Source of the DNA: Prado023 sp964418695 | GTDB lineage: Bacteria > Actinomycetota > Actinomycetes > S36-B12 > CAIYMF01 | Assembly (NCBI GenBank): GCA_964418695.1 | Contig: CAYQMN010000001.1 | Location: forward strand, 62,001-126,000 | Direction: 5' to 3' | Length of the DNA: 64,000 bases | Shown: positions 43,152-53,691 of the stretch, in pieces | How positions within the stretch are numbered: position 1 is the stretch's first letter | Layout of the letters: each line of letters opens with the position of its first letter | Position numbers and translations under genes: made by a program | Notes under the pieces: model-generated | What the model was told of the DNA's origin: nothing | Databases searched by the model: none | Seen by the model: the letters and a program-made list of their open reading frames with translations, nothing else

Positions 43152-44135
43152 GTGACCCATGAGTGCGACCTGCTGATCATCGGCGCCGGGCCGTCGGGGC
43201 TGTATGCCGCGTACTACGCGGGCTTCCGGGGGTGGACCAGCGCCGTCCTCGACGCCCTGCCGGAGCCCGGCGGCCAGCTCACCGCGCTGTACCCGGAGAA
43301 GCTCATCTTCGACGTGGCCGGCTACCCGGCGATCCGCGGCCGCGACCTGGTCGAGAGGCTCGTGGAGGCCGCCGAGCCCTACAAGCCCACCTACCTTCTG
43401 GGGCAGCGGGCGGAGACGCTGACCCACGAGGCCGACGGCCGCATCCGGGTGAGCGCCGACGGCGCAGCCACGGTGCTGGCCAAGGCAGTGCTGATCAGCG
43501 CCGGGATCGGCTCGTTCACGCCCCGGGTGCTGCCTGCCGCGAACGGGTGGGAGGGCCAGGGCCTGGTCTACTTCGTGCCGCGCCTGGCCGAGCACGCGGG
43601 CAAGGACGTCGTGATCGTGGGCGGCGGTGACTCCGCCTTCGACTGGGCGCTGTCGCTGCACCCGATCGCGCGCAGCGTGACGATCGTGCACCGCCGCGAC
43701 CAGTTCCGTGCCCACGGGGCGACGGTCGAGCAAGTGCGTGACTTGGGCGTGCGCCTCGTGGTCAACAGCGAGGTCAGCGCGCTGCGCGGAGCCGGCCAGG
43801 TCGAGGATGTCGAGATCACTGGCCGCGTGAGCGGCGAGGTCGAGGTGGTGCCCGCCCAGACCGTGGTCGCCGCGCTGGGCTTCATCGCCAACATCGGGCC
43901 GATCGCGCAGTGGGGCATCGCGCTGGAGAAGCGCCACATCGTCGTGGACACCGCCATGCGCACGAACCTCCCGGGCGTCTTCGCCGCTGGCGACATCGCC
44001 ACCTATCCGGGCAAGGTCCCGCTGATCTCGGTCGGGTTCGGGGAGGCCGCGCTGGCCGTGAACAATGCGGCCCCGATCATCGAGCCGGGGATGGGCATCT
44101 TCCCCGGCCACTCGTCAGGAGGATCCGCCGAATGA
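43152..44135 (+). CDS. Ferredoxin-NADP reductase, thioredoxin reductase-like type
   Basis: A 327-residue two-dinucleotide-domain flavoprotein. FAD site 'LLIIGAGPSGLYAAYYAGFR', NAD(P) site 'VVIVGGGDSAFDWALSL' with 'VHRRDQFRA', and 'GVFAAGDIATYPGKVPLISV' near the end. The CxxC redox pair of thioredoxin reductase is replaced by 'GGDSAFD', which marks the TrxR-like FNR family. Transfers electrons between NADPH and ferredoxin/flavodoxin. ATGA overlap links it to the carbonic anhydrase gene. Confidence 0.92.
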   Translation: MTHECDLLIIGAGPSGLYAAYYAGFRGWTSAVLDALPEPGGQLTALYPEKLIFDVAGYPAIRGRDLVERLVEAAEPYKPTYLLGQRAETLTHEADGRIRVSADGAATVLAKAVLISAGIGSFTPRVLPAANGWEGQGLVYFVPRLAEHAGKDVVIVGGGDSAFDWALSLHPIARSVTIVHRRDQFRAHGATVEQVRDLGVRLVVNSEVSALRGAGQVEDVEITGRVSGEVEVVPAQTVVAALGFIANIGPIAQWGIALEKRHIVVDTAMRTNLPGVFAAGDIATYPGKVPLISVGFGEAALAVNNAAPIIEPGMGIFPGHSSGGSAE

Positions 44136-44698
44136 GCCAGCCCCCGCCCCTCGAGCCGCAGACCCAGCCGGCATCGAAGCCGGCCCCGGTGCCGTTCCCG
44201 GCAGACGCGTACTCCGACATCCTGGCCAGCAACGCCGAGTTCGCGCGGACGTTCAACGGCAGTGGGATGTCCGGCAAGGCGGCGCGCGGGCTGGCCATCG
44301 TGACGTGCATGGACTCGCGCATCGCGCCGCTGTCCCTGGTCGGCATGAAGCCCGGCGACGCCAAGATCCTGCGCAACGCCGGGGCCCGGGTCACCGGCGA
44401 CGTCCTGCGCACCCTGGTGCTGGCTGCCTACCTGCTGGACGTGACCCGGGTGCTCGTCATGCCCCACACGCGCTGCCGGATGGCCAGTGCCACCGCGGAG
44501 CAGATCCACGAGATCATCGAGGCCGAGTACGGGGTCGACACCTACAGCGTGGAGTTCCACACGGTGACCGACCAGGAGGCGTCCCTGCGCCACGACCTTC
44601 GGCGCATCCGCAGCTACCCGCTGCTGCCCCAGGACCTCGTGGTCGCCGGGGCGCTGTACGACGTCGAGACCGGGCTGCTGCGGCCGATCGACGGCTGA
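44132..44698 (+). CDS. Beta-class carbonic anhydrase
   Basis: A 188-residue beta carbonic anhydrase of the mycobacterial Rv1284-like type. Zinc ligands 'VTCMDSRIAP' (Cys, with Asp/Arg dyad) and 'VMPHTRCRMAS' (His and Cys), with 'KILRNAGARVTGDVLRTLVL' between. Interconverts CO2 and bicarbonate in the cytoplasm. The first 30 residues are Pro/Gln-rich. AGGAGGA (within 44117-44125) precedes ATG 44132, which overlaps the preceding stop. Confidence 0.93.
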   Translation: MSQPPPLEPQTQPASKPAPVPFPADAYSDILASNAEFARTFNGSGMSGKAARGLAIVTCMDSRIAPLSLVGMKPGDAKILRNAGARVTGDVLRTLVLAAYLLDVTRVLVMPHTRCRMASATAEQIHEIIEAEYGVDTYSVEFHTVTDQEASLRHDLRRIRSYPLLPQDLVVAGALYDVETGLLRPIDG

Positions 44699-44924
44699 TC
44701 CCGGCGCCCTTGCGCGCCGTCCCGGTCGAACTGCACCCGGCGCACCGGGCATAATCCCGCCCGAGCCGTCCTGCGCGCGTGCGCCGCAGCACTGCGCCCG
44801 TCGGCGGCTGATCTGCGGGGCCGACGTGCGGCGGTCTCCCCCGGCATCGGCCGGCGGGGCCGCCCAGGGGCCGGAACCACAGGAGTCGCGCGCGCCTCGC
44901 GCCGACCACGCTTCGGGAGGTGCT

Positions 44925-47087
44925 GTGGCTCGACGGAGCCGGACTCGATCGGCGACACGCTCCGATGCTCGCCGCGACCAGCGACCGGGGCGCCGTCCCC
45001 GTGACAATGAGGGCCTGCTGCCGGTGCTCGCCCAGGCGGTGCGCGAGGTCGAGGCCGACGTGGAGCGCGGATCCGCGCGGCCGTCGGTGCGCACGAAGTT
45101 CCAGGTGGTGGCGATCCTCGTGCGCGAGGAGCGGGCCCGGGTGAAGGCCGACGAGACGATGTCCGAGGCCCAGCGCACCCAGCAGCTCAAGCGCCTCGAC
45201 GGCGTGGCGACGATCCTGGCCAGGACCGCCGCTCAGAGCACCTCGCTGCTGGCCCTGATCAGCGAGGAGGCGAGCGTCTCGGCCTCGGCCAAGGAGCTCC
45301 GGCGAGAGATGCTCGAGTCGGCCGGCGTCCAGGACGACTCACCCGAGCCGGCGGTGGAGCCGACCACGCAGGAGGCGTCCGCGCCCGCCCGGCGCGCCGT
45401 GGTGCCGCGCTCGATCATCTCCCGCCAGCTGGCCAACCCCTTCCTCGCGCCCGATCTCGAGGTCGCCCGCGAGAGCCAGGTCCGGCCCGGGCGGGTGGCG
45501 GGATGGGAGCTGCTCGGACCGCTGCTGCGCTCGTTCGAGGTGGCCGGCAGCGGGGCCCCCTCGTGCATGTCGCTGCCCGAGCCGGCGCAGTTGACCACCA
45601 CCAGTGGGCTGCCACTGATGGCCCACCAGGCGCAGCTGATCGCCGCGGCAGCGGCCGGTCACCGCACGTTCCTGCTCGCCGACGAGCCCGGACTGGGCAA
45701 GACCGCCCAGGCTCTGCTGGCCGCTCAGGTGGCGAGCGCCTATCCCCTGCTCGTGGTGGTGCCGAACGTCGTGAAGGCCAACTGGGTCCGGGAGGCGACC
45801 CTCTGGACGCCACAGCGCTCGGTGACCGCGGTGCACGGTGACGGCGACACCATCGACGGCTTCGCCGACATCGTGGTGGTCAACTACGAGGTCCTTGACC
45901 GGCATGTCGGCTGGATGGGCGACCTCGGCTTCCGGGGCATGGTCGTCGACGAGGCGCACTTCATCAAGAACACGTCCACGCAGCGCTCGCGACACGTCCG
46001 GGAGATCTCCCAGCGCATCCGCTCACGGATCGGCCGCCCCCTGCTCATGGCACTGACCGGCACGCCGCTGATCAACGACCTCGAGGACTTCCTGGCCATC
46101 TGGGAGTTCCTCGGGTGGATCGACGGGACGCGGCCCCGGGGCGACCTCATGGCCTCCTTGGAAGAGGCCGGGCTGGTACCGGGCGATCCTGGCTTCTACC
46201 CTTCGGCTCGCCGGTGCGTCATCGACATGGGGATCGTCCGCCGGCGCAAGATCGACGTGGCCGCCGACATCCCGGCCCGGCGGGTGGCCGACCTCCCGGT
46301 CGAGCTGGACGGGGAAGCCGGCCGCTCGATCCAGGCCGCCGAGCAGGAGCTCGCCCGGCGCATGGTGGCCCGGTACACCGACGCGCTGCGGCGGCGGACC
46401 TCGGGCGACGGGGCTGCGGGCATCGGTGCCCCGGCCATCGACCTGGCCCTGGTGCGGCGCGTGGCCGCGTGGGAGCGGCAGCGGGCCGAGAAGGCGAAGA
46501 CCGGCGAGAACGTGTTCAGCCTGATGCGGCGCATCGGCCAGGCGAAGTCCGGCCTGGCCGCCGACTACACCGCCCAGCTCGCCCGCAACGTCGGCAAGGT
46601 AGTGCTCTTCGCCAAGCACGTGGACGTGATGGACAGCGCGGAGGAGCTCTTCTTCCGCCGCAGGATCCGCTTCAGCTCCATCCGCGGCGACCAGACCCCC
46701 CAGGTGCGCGAGGCGAACATCGCGGCATTCGTCAACGATCCGGAGGTGGCCGTGGCAGTGTGCTCGCTGACCGTGGCCGGGGTGGGCCTGAACCTGCAGG
46801 TCGCCTCGGACCTGGTGCTCGCGGAGCTGTCGTGGACCTCCGCGGAGCAGACGCAGGCGATCGATCGGGTCCACCGCATCGGTCAGGACCGGCCGGTGAC
46901 CGCGTGGCGCGTCATCGCCGCGCACACCATCGACACCACGGTCGCCGAGCTCATCGACAGCAAGGCCGGACTGGCGGCCCGCGCCCTCGACGGGTCGGAC
47001 ACCGAGGAGGTCGCCGCCGCCGACATCCAGCTCGAGGCCCTCGTCGGGCTGCTCACCGACGCCCTTCAGGAGCAGCTCGGAGCGTAG
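44925..47087 (+). CDS. SNF2-family DEAH helicase
   Basis: A 720-residue SF2/SNF2 ATPase. Motif I 'LLADEPGLGKTAQALLA', motif II 'VVDEAHFIKN' (DEAH), motif III 'LMALTGTPLIND', and motif VI 'QTQAIDRVHRIGQDRPVTAW' are intact; motif V is near 'SLTVAGVGLNLQ'. The first 230 residues have no recognised domain (helical, acidic/basic). The helicase resembles SMARCAL1/RapA-type DNA translocases. GTG 44925 has GGGAGG upstream; the frame stays open 33 codons further. No methylase, nuclease or phospholipase-D partner gene is adjacent, so a defence role is not supported. Confidence 0.88.
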   Translation: MARRSRTRSATRSDARRDQRPGRRPRDNEGLLPVLAQAVREVEADVERGSARPSVRTKFQVVAILVREERARVKADETMSEAQRTQQLKRLDGVATILARTAAQSTSLLALISEEASVSASAKELRREMLESAGVQDDSPEPAVEPTTQEASAPARRAVVPRSIISRQLANPFLAPDLEVARESQVRPGRVAGWELLGPLLRSFEVAGSGAPSCMSLPEPAQLTTTSGLPLMAHQAQLIAAAAAGHRTFLLADEPGLGKTAQALLAAQVASAYPLLVVVPNVVKANWVREATLWTPQRSVTAVHGDGDTIDGFADIVVVNYEVLDRHVGWMGDLGFRGMVVDEAHFIKNTSTQRSRHVREISQRIRSRIGRPLLMALTGTPLINDLEDFLAIWEFLGWIDGTRPRGDLMASLEEAGLVPGDPGFYPSARRCVIDMGIVRRRKIDVAADIPARRVADLPVELDGEAGRSIQAAEQELARRMVARYTDALRRRTSGDGAAGIGAPAIDLALVRRVAAWERQRAEKAKTGENVFSLMRRIGQAKSGLAADYTAQLARNVGKVVLFAKHVDVMDSAEELFFRRRIRFSSIRGDQTPQVREANIAAFVNDPEVAVAVCSLTVAGVGLNLQVASDLVLAELSWTSAEQTQAIDRVHRIGQDRPVTAWRVIAAHTIDTTVAELIDSKAGLAARALDGSDTEEVAAADIQLEALVGLLTDALQEQLGA

Positions 47088-47156
47088 GCACCGCGTGCCC
47101 TCTCAGTTGCCACGCACCTCAGGGCTCGCACAGCGGAGCCGCTCGGGCCGCGGCGA

Positions 47157-47369
47157 CTACTCGACGCCGAGCATGACCTCGGTGGACTTGACCAGGACGC
47201 TGACCGGCGTGCCCTCGGCGAGCTCGAGCTCCAAGGCGGCCTCGCGGGTGATGGAGGCCGTGACGGTCTGGTCACCGCCGTCGAGGCGGACCTTGACCGT
47301 GGCCATCACCGACCCCAGGGTCACCTCGGTGACAGTGCCGGACAGCTGGTTGCGGGTGGACAGGCGCAT
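47157..47369 (-). CDS. mop: Molybdopterin/molybdate-binding Mop protein (TOBE domain)
   Basis: A 70-residue single TOBE/Mop domain: 'MRLSTRNQLSGTVTEVTLGS', 'ATVKVRLDGGDQTVTASITR', 'GTPVSVLVKSTEVMLGVE'. Such molbindins oligomerise and store molybdate in the cytoplasm. AAGGAG is correctly spaced before ATG 47369. It lies 308 bases downstream of modC on the same strand with an 18-bp iterated repeat between, so it probably has its own regulated promoter. Confidence 0.92.
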   Translation of the reverse strand: MRLSTRNQLSGTVTEVTLGSVMATVKVRLDGGDQTVTASITREAALELELAEGTPVSVLVKSTEVMLGVE

Positions 47370-47392
47370 CTGCGTTCTCCTTGCGTAGAAGT

Positions 47393-47480
47393 GACGTACG
47401 TAGAGCTGAGGACGTACGTGACAGTGACGACGTGCGTGACAGTGACGACGTGCGTGACAGTGACGACGTGCGTGGACAGC
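47393..47480. repeat. 18-bp tandem repeat, about five units, upstream of mop
   Basis: Unit GACGTGCGTGACAGTGAC is exact at 47429-47446 and 47447-47464. It differs by one base at 47411-47428 (GACGTACG...), is truncated at 47465-47480 and degenerate at 47393-47410. It begins 23 bases upstream of the mop ATG. Spacing of 18 places units on alternating faces of the helix; a multimeric regulator site is plausible. Confidence 0.8.
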
Positions 47481-47677
47481 AGGTGCCCATCCTGCCCGGA
47501 CGTGCCCCCTCGGGCCCAGCGAGCGAGCCCAGCGAGCGCAAGAGTCCACCCCTCGCGCCCCGGTGCGGGTCTCGAGAACCTCGACCGGCGGGGGCCTGGC
47601 TGGCGTGGTCCGGGCGAGGTCGGCGGGGGGGCTGGGTGGTGTCGGTCGGCGTTGGGGTGAGCCTCGGTGGCCTCTGG
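47481..47677. other. Remaining modC-mop intergenic region
   Basis: No supported gene. GC-rich sequence with no hairpin that stands out; would hold the modABC terminator and upstream part of the mop promoter. Confidence 0.4.
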
Positions 47678-48727
47678 TCACGGCTCGTACACGGTGATCG
47701 CGGAGGGGTCGACGTGCACCCACAGCTCTCCCCCGTCGTCGAGGGCCAGCTCGTCGACAGCGGCTGGCGAGACTTCGGCGGTGATCGACGGAGCGCCGCT
47801 GATCCGGACCCGCACCCGGTCGCCCAGCAGGTCGAGAACGCCGATCTGACCCGACCAGGTGTTCGGCGCGTCGCTCTCGGGTCGCTGGCGCGAGATCGAG
47901 ACCTGAGCGGGGGCGATGACTGCGCACCGGTCGCCGCTGCCCGAATCCTGGATCTCCAGGCGACCGCCGCCGTCCATCAGCAGCGACCGTCCGTCGGCGG
48001 TGCCGCGCAGCAGGTTGACCCCGGCCAGGTCAGCCACGTACTGCGAGCGCGGGTGGGCGGTGACCTCAGCCGGCGTCCCGGTCTGCACGACAGCGCCGTC
48101 CTCGATGACGAGCATCCGGTCACCGAGCGTGACTGCGTCGAGCAGGTCGTGCGTGACGAGGACGTTCGCCGCCTCGGACCGGTGCAGCACCTGCCGCAAC
48201 AGGCGGCGCACCTCCGACTTGGTCGAGACGTCCAGCGCGGCCAGTGGCTCGTCCAGCAGCAGGAGTCGCGGAGCCGTGACCAGGGCGCGCGCCATCGCCA
48301 CCCGCTGCTGCTGGCCACCGGACATCGCGCGCGGTCGGACGTCGTCCACGCCGACCAGACCGAGCCGGGCCAGCGCCTCGTGGGCCTGCTGCCGGGCCAC
48401 CTTCTTGTCCGTGCCGCGTGCCCGCAGACCGAAGGCGACGTTGTCCACCGCGCTCAGGTGAGGGAACAGCAGGTAGTCCTGGAACATCAGCCCGATCGGG
48501 CGCTGCTCCGTCGGCACCCGCACCTTCGCGGCGGGGTCGTCCAGCGCCGTGCCGTCCAGGACCACGCGACCACCGGCCAGCGGCACCAGGCCCATCAGCG
48601 CCCGTAGCGTCGTCGACTTGCCCGACCCGTTGGGCCCCAGCAGCGCCAGGACCTCCCCGGCGGCAACCGTGAACGCCACGTCCAGCTCCAGGCGGGACAG
48701 GCGCACCGCCAGCTCGGCCTCCAGCAT
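47678..48727 (-). CDS. modC: Molybdate ABC transporter ATP-binding protein
   Basis: A 349-residue ABC ATPase: Walker A 'LLGPNGSGKSTTLRALMG', Q-loop 'GLMFQDYLLFPHLS', signature 'MSGGQQQRVAMARALV', Walker B 'LLLLDEPLAALD', switch His 'VLVTHDLLDAV'. The C-terminal 120 residues form a TOBE region ('APAQVSISRQRPE') as in ModC. ATG 48727 is five bases after the modB stop. Energises molybdate (or tungstate) import with ModB and ModA. Confidence 0.95.
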   Translation of the reverse strand: MLEAELAVRLSRLELDVAFTVAAGEVLALLGPNGSGKSTTLRALMGLVPLAGGRVVLDGTALDDPAAKVRVPTEQRPIGLMFQDYLLFPHLSAVDNVAFGLRARGTDKKVARQQAHEALARLGLVGVDDVRPRAMSGGQQQRVAMARALVTAPRLLLLDEPLAALDVSTKSEVRRLLRQVLHRSEAANVLVTHDLLDAVTLGDRMLVIEDGAVVQTGTPAEVTAHPRSQYVADLAGVNLLRGTADGRSLLMDGGGRLEIQDSGSGDRCAVIAPAQVSISRQRPESDAPNTWSGQIGVLDLLGDRVRVRISGAPSITAEVSPAAVDELALDDGGELWVHVDPSAITVYEP

Positions 48728-48732
48728 CCGCG

Positions 48733-49524
48733 TCAGCCCGCGACCGTGGCCTGGCGCCGCAGCACCATGACGAGCAGGCTGACCAGCACCAGGACGAAGC
48801 TCAGCGCGATCGCCTCGTCGGTGTGGCCCGAGCTCTGGTTGATGTAGATCGCCAGGGGCATGGTCTGGGTCACGCCCGGCAGGTTGCCGGCGAACGTGAT
48901 CGTCGCGCCGAACTCGCCCAGCGCGCGGGCCCAGGTCAGCACCGTGCCGGCCGCCAGCGAGGGCCAGATCAGCGGCAGGGTCACCCGCCAGAACACCGTG
49001 CGCCGGTCCGCGCCGAGGCTGCGCGCCGCGTCCTCCAGCCGTCGGTCCATGGACCGCAGCCCGGACTCCACTGTGAGCACGAAGAACGGCATGGCCACGA
49101 AGGCCTCCGCCACGATCACCCCGGCCGTGGTGAAGGGCAGCGTGATGCCGGTCAGCGCCTCCAGCGGCTGCCCGATGATCCCGCGCCGGCCGTAGGCCAG
49201 CAGCAGGGCGATCCCGCCCACGACCGGCGGCAGCACCATCGGCAGGGTGGTCAGCCCCCGCAGCAGCGCCCGGCCGCGGAACGTCCCGCGTGCCAACAGC
49301 CAGGCCAGCGGGAACCCGAAGATGAGGGCGACGGCCGTGGCCGACAGCGAGGCGACGAGGGACAGCCCCAGCGCCGTCAATGCGGTCGGGCTGGTGATGA
49401 CCGCCCAGACGTTGCCCCAGGGTGCCCCGGTGACCAGGCCGATCAGCGGGAAGAGGAAGAACAGGACCGGAAGAGCGGCGAAGCAGACGAGGAGCGGACT
49501 GACCCCCTGGCGGTGGCTGCTCAC
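48733..49524 (-). CDS. modB: Molybdate ABC transporter permease
   Basis: A 263-residue permease with about six helices and the EAA loop 'EDAARSLGADRRTVFWRVTL' that docks on ModC. 'RALGEFGATITFAGNLPGVT' is the ModB hallmark. GTG 49524 (VSSHRQGVSPLL). Six-base gap to the modA stop on the same strand. Confidence 0.95.
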   Translation of the reverse strand: MSSHRQGVSPLLVCFAALPVLFFLFPLIGLVTGAPWGNVWAVITSPTALTALGLSLVASLSATAVALIFGFPLAWLLARGTFRGRALLRGLTTLPMVLPPVVGGIALLLAYGRRGIIGQPLEALTGITLPFTTAGVIVAEAFVAMPFFVLTVESGLRSMDRRLEDAARSLGADRRTVFWRVTLPLIWPSLAAGTVLTWARALGEFGATITFAGNLPGVTQTMPLAIYINQSSGHTDEAIALSFVLVLVSLLVMVLRRQATVAG

Positions 49525-49530
49525 CGGCGG

Positions 49531-50385
49531 TCACGCAGGCGGCTTGAAGCCGAAGTCGGCCAGCACCTGCTGGCCGTCCGCGCTCAGGACGTAGCTGATG
49601 AAGGCCGCCGCGGCCGCGGGGTTCGCCCCGTCCTCGATCGGCGCGATCGGGTAGGAGGTGCTGGCGTTCACGTCGGCGGGGATGGCGATCCCGGTGGCCT
49701 TCGAGGCGTTGGCCAAGGCGTCGGTCACGTAGACGATGCCGGCGTCCACCTCGCCCAACGTCACCTTGGTGACCACGCCGCCGACGTTCTCCTCCTGGGT
49801 CACCGGCGTCACGGTGACGCCGGCGTTGTCGAAGATCTGCTTGGCCACCGCGCCACACGGCACCTCCGGGGCGCAGACCGCCACCTTGATCGCGGGATCG
49901 GCCAGGTCGGCCACGGACGTGATGCCCTTCGGGTTGCCCGACTCGACCAGGATCTCGCCCTCGTTCTGGGCGAAGATCCGCGGCTCACTGGTGGTCAGCG
50001 AGGCGTCGGTGACGGTCGTCATGTTCGCCGGGGCGGCCGAGGCGAAGACGTCCGCCGGCGCTCCCTGCGTGATCTGGGTCGCCAGCGCGGAGCTGCCGGC
50101 AAAGTTGAACGTCACCTTCACTCCCGGATTGGCCGTCTGGAACTGCGAGCCGATCTGGTTGAAGGCCTCGGTCAGCGAGGTGGCCGCGAACACGGTCAGC
50201 TCACCGGAGACGGCAGCCGAGGGGGCCGAGGGAGTCGAGGTCGACTCGTCGGGGCTCGAACAGGCGGCGAGCCCGAGCGAGAGCACCGCGACCGACACGA
50301 CCAACCCGAACCGGCGGCGTGGGCGCACCACCCCCGCGCTCCCCTGCTCGGCACCGCCGCGCCGCACTCGCGTGAGCATCTCCAT
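49531..50385 (-). CDS. modA: Molybdate-binding lipoprotein
   Basis: A 284-residue periplasmic-type binding protein anchored by a lipobox ('LSLGLAACSS'). Mature domain hallmarks: 'LTVFAATSLTEAFNQIGSQF', 'FNFAGSSALATQITQGAPAD' (oxyanion-binding Ser residues), 'VDAGIVYVTDA' and 'YPIAPIEDGANPAAA'. Captures molybdate or tungstate outside the membrane. ATG 50385 with GGAGGAG seven bases upstream. First gene of modABC. Confidence 0.95.
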   Translation of the reverse strand: MEMLTRVRRGGAEQGSAGVVRPRRRFGLVVSVAVLSLGLAACSSPDESTSTPSAPSAAVSGELTVFAATSLTEAFNQIGSQFQTANPGVKVTFNFAGSSALATQITQGAPADVFASAAPANMTTVTDASLTTSEPRIFAQNEGEILVESGNPKGITSVADLADPAIKVAVCAPEVPCGAVAKQIFDNAGVTVTPVTQEENVGGVVTKVTLGEVDAGIVYVTDALANASKATGIAIPADVNASTSYPIAPIEDGANPAAAAAFISYVLSADGQQVLADFGFKPPA

Positions 50386-50467
50386 GGTGAGCTCCTCCAA
50401 TGAACCGTCCGAGCCGAATGGGAATCCACGCGCCCGAGCGATGCGGAACCCACCGTGCAGCCGGTCC

Positions 50468-50495
50468 CCTCTATGCCGGGAAACCGCGTCTGCAA
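50468..50495 (-). promoter_or_regulatory. Candidate promoter of modABC
   Basis: On the reverse strand TTGCAG (50495-50490) and TAGAGG (50473-50468) are 16 bases apart, giving a leader of about 75 bases before modA. Moderate match to a principal-sigma promoter. Confidence 0.35.
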
Positions 50496-50617
50496 CCGAA
50501 CGGTACGCCCTGGACCGCCTTTGCGGCACCACGGCCCCGGACCGTCCGGACCCGCAGGTGGCCACACGCGCTCCGGAGCCGCCCGAGACGGACGAATCCC
50601 GACCCTGCTGGACAGTC

Positions 50618-51010
50618 CTAGGGGCTCTCCACGATCACGTTCGTGGCCTTGATGACCACCACCGCCACCGAGCCCAGCTCCAGACCCAGGTCGCGGACGG
50701 CCTCGCTGCTCATCAGCGACACCATCCGGTACGGGCCGCACTGCACCTCGACCTGAGCCATGACCTTGTCCAGCTGGATGTCGGTCACCAGACCGACGAA
50801 CCGGTTGCGCGCCGAGCTGGCGTGCACCCCGGGCACCTCGGGCGGACCCGCGTGCTCGCGGGCCACGAGGGCCACGTCGTACCCGTCGATGACGATCCGG
50901 CCGGCGCGGTCCTCGCTGGCCTGCAGCAGGCCGCGCTCGATCCACCGCCGAACCGTGTCGTCGCTGACCCCGAGGTAGGCGGCCGCCTCGCGGACCCTCA
51001 TCTGCGGCAC
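50618..51010 (-). CDS. HTH-TOBE protein, probable molybdate-responsive regulator
   Basis: A 130-residue protein. An N-terminal excisionase/MerR-type helix-turn-helix 'MRVREAAAYLGVSDDTVRRW' is followed by a TOBE/Mop domain ('SARNRFVGLVTDIQLDKVMA', 'LELGSVAVVVIKATNVIVE'). The layout parallels ModE (DNA-binding plus molybdate-binding) but with a different HTH. It is encoded just upstream of modABC on the same strand, so control of modA and perhaps mop is likely. GTG 51010 (VPQMRVREA) preferred over the internal ATG 51001. Confidence 0.85.
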   Translation of the reverse strand: MPQMRVREAAAYLGVSDDTVRRWIERGLLQASEDRAGRIVIDGYDVALVAREHAGPPEVPGVHASSARNRFVGLVTDIQLDKVMAQVEVQCGPYRMVSLMSSEAVRDLGLELGSVAVVVIKATNVIVESP

Positions 51011-51123
51011 GCGCCAGACCCTAGCCGAGCGCCCGCACCTCGTCTGCCCATCGAGCACCCCGAAGCGCCGCCCGGGCACCGAGCCACGGGGGAGCTGCTC
51101 GGCTCAGCTGCGCCCCAGCAGCC

Positions 51124-53262
<2,139 letters not shown>

Positions 53263-53294
53263 CGGGCAAGGGTAATGGCGAGCACCGACATCGA

Positions 53295-53335
53295 CTGCGA
53301 AGCGCGTGGGATCAGCTGCGAAGCGCGTGGGATCA
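53295..53335. repeat. 21-bp tandem duplication upstream of parE
   Basis: CTGCGAAGCGCGTGGGATCA occurs at 53295-53314 and again at 53316-53335 (period 21). It sits 33 bases upstream of the parE GTG in the gap shared with divergent DUF7455 gene. Could be a protein-binding direct repeat or a slippage duplication. Confidence 0.7.
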
Positions 53336-53475
53336 ACCCGTGGGAACAACCGGCGGGGTCCCCGCGTTGGCACCGACACAGGAGCAGGCTGTGTGACGCC
53401 GCACACCGCTGGTGGCCGAAGTTGTCACCGGTCAGTGCAACACTGGCAGCACGCTCCCCGACTGAGGAGGTCATG

Positions 53476-53691
53476 ATGGTGGGAACGCTGGAGCTCGAGG
53501 TGACTCTCGACGCCGGAGACCGCTGTGACCGCTGCGGCGCCCAGGCCGTGGCGATGGCCATGATGGCCTCGGGTTCGCAACTGCTCTTCTGCGGGCACCA
53601 CCTGCGTGCCCACGAGGCCGGGCTGCGCGCGGCCTCGGCCCGAATCGTGCTGTCCAGCCCTGCGGCCACCGCCGGGGGCGCCGCTGAGTGA
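53476..53691 (+). CDS. DUF7455 small zinc-ribbon-like protein
   Basis: A 71-residue protein: 'ELEVTLDAGDRCDRCGAQAV' with CxxC, then 'GSQLLFCGHHLRAHEAGLRA' with Cys/His, likely one zinc site. This is an actinobacterial protein of unknown function usually located near parE and the principal sigma factor gene. GAGGAGG (53464-53470) precedes tandem ATGs at 53473 and 53476. GTGA overlap with the following DUF456 gene. Confidence 0.9.
   Translation: MVGTLELEVTLDAGDRCDRCGAQAVAMAMMASGSQLLFCGHHLRAHEAGLRAASARIVLSSPAATAGGAAE

Noticed and set aside
44826..47087. Defence island around the SNF2 helicase
   Set aside because: No methylase, nuclease, PLD or other known defence gene adjacent; neighbours are carbonic anhydrase and molybdate transport.
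47393..47480. CRISPR-like array
   Set aside because: Units are contiguous 18-mers without spacers and there are no cas genes.
47370..47927. Upstream in-frame extension of mop with HARRHC repeats
   Set aside because: The repeats are the translated 18-bp DNA array. A good ribosome binding site stands immediately before ATG 47369, and the extension overlaps the modC end.
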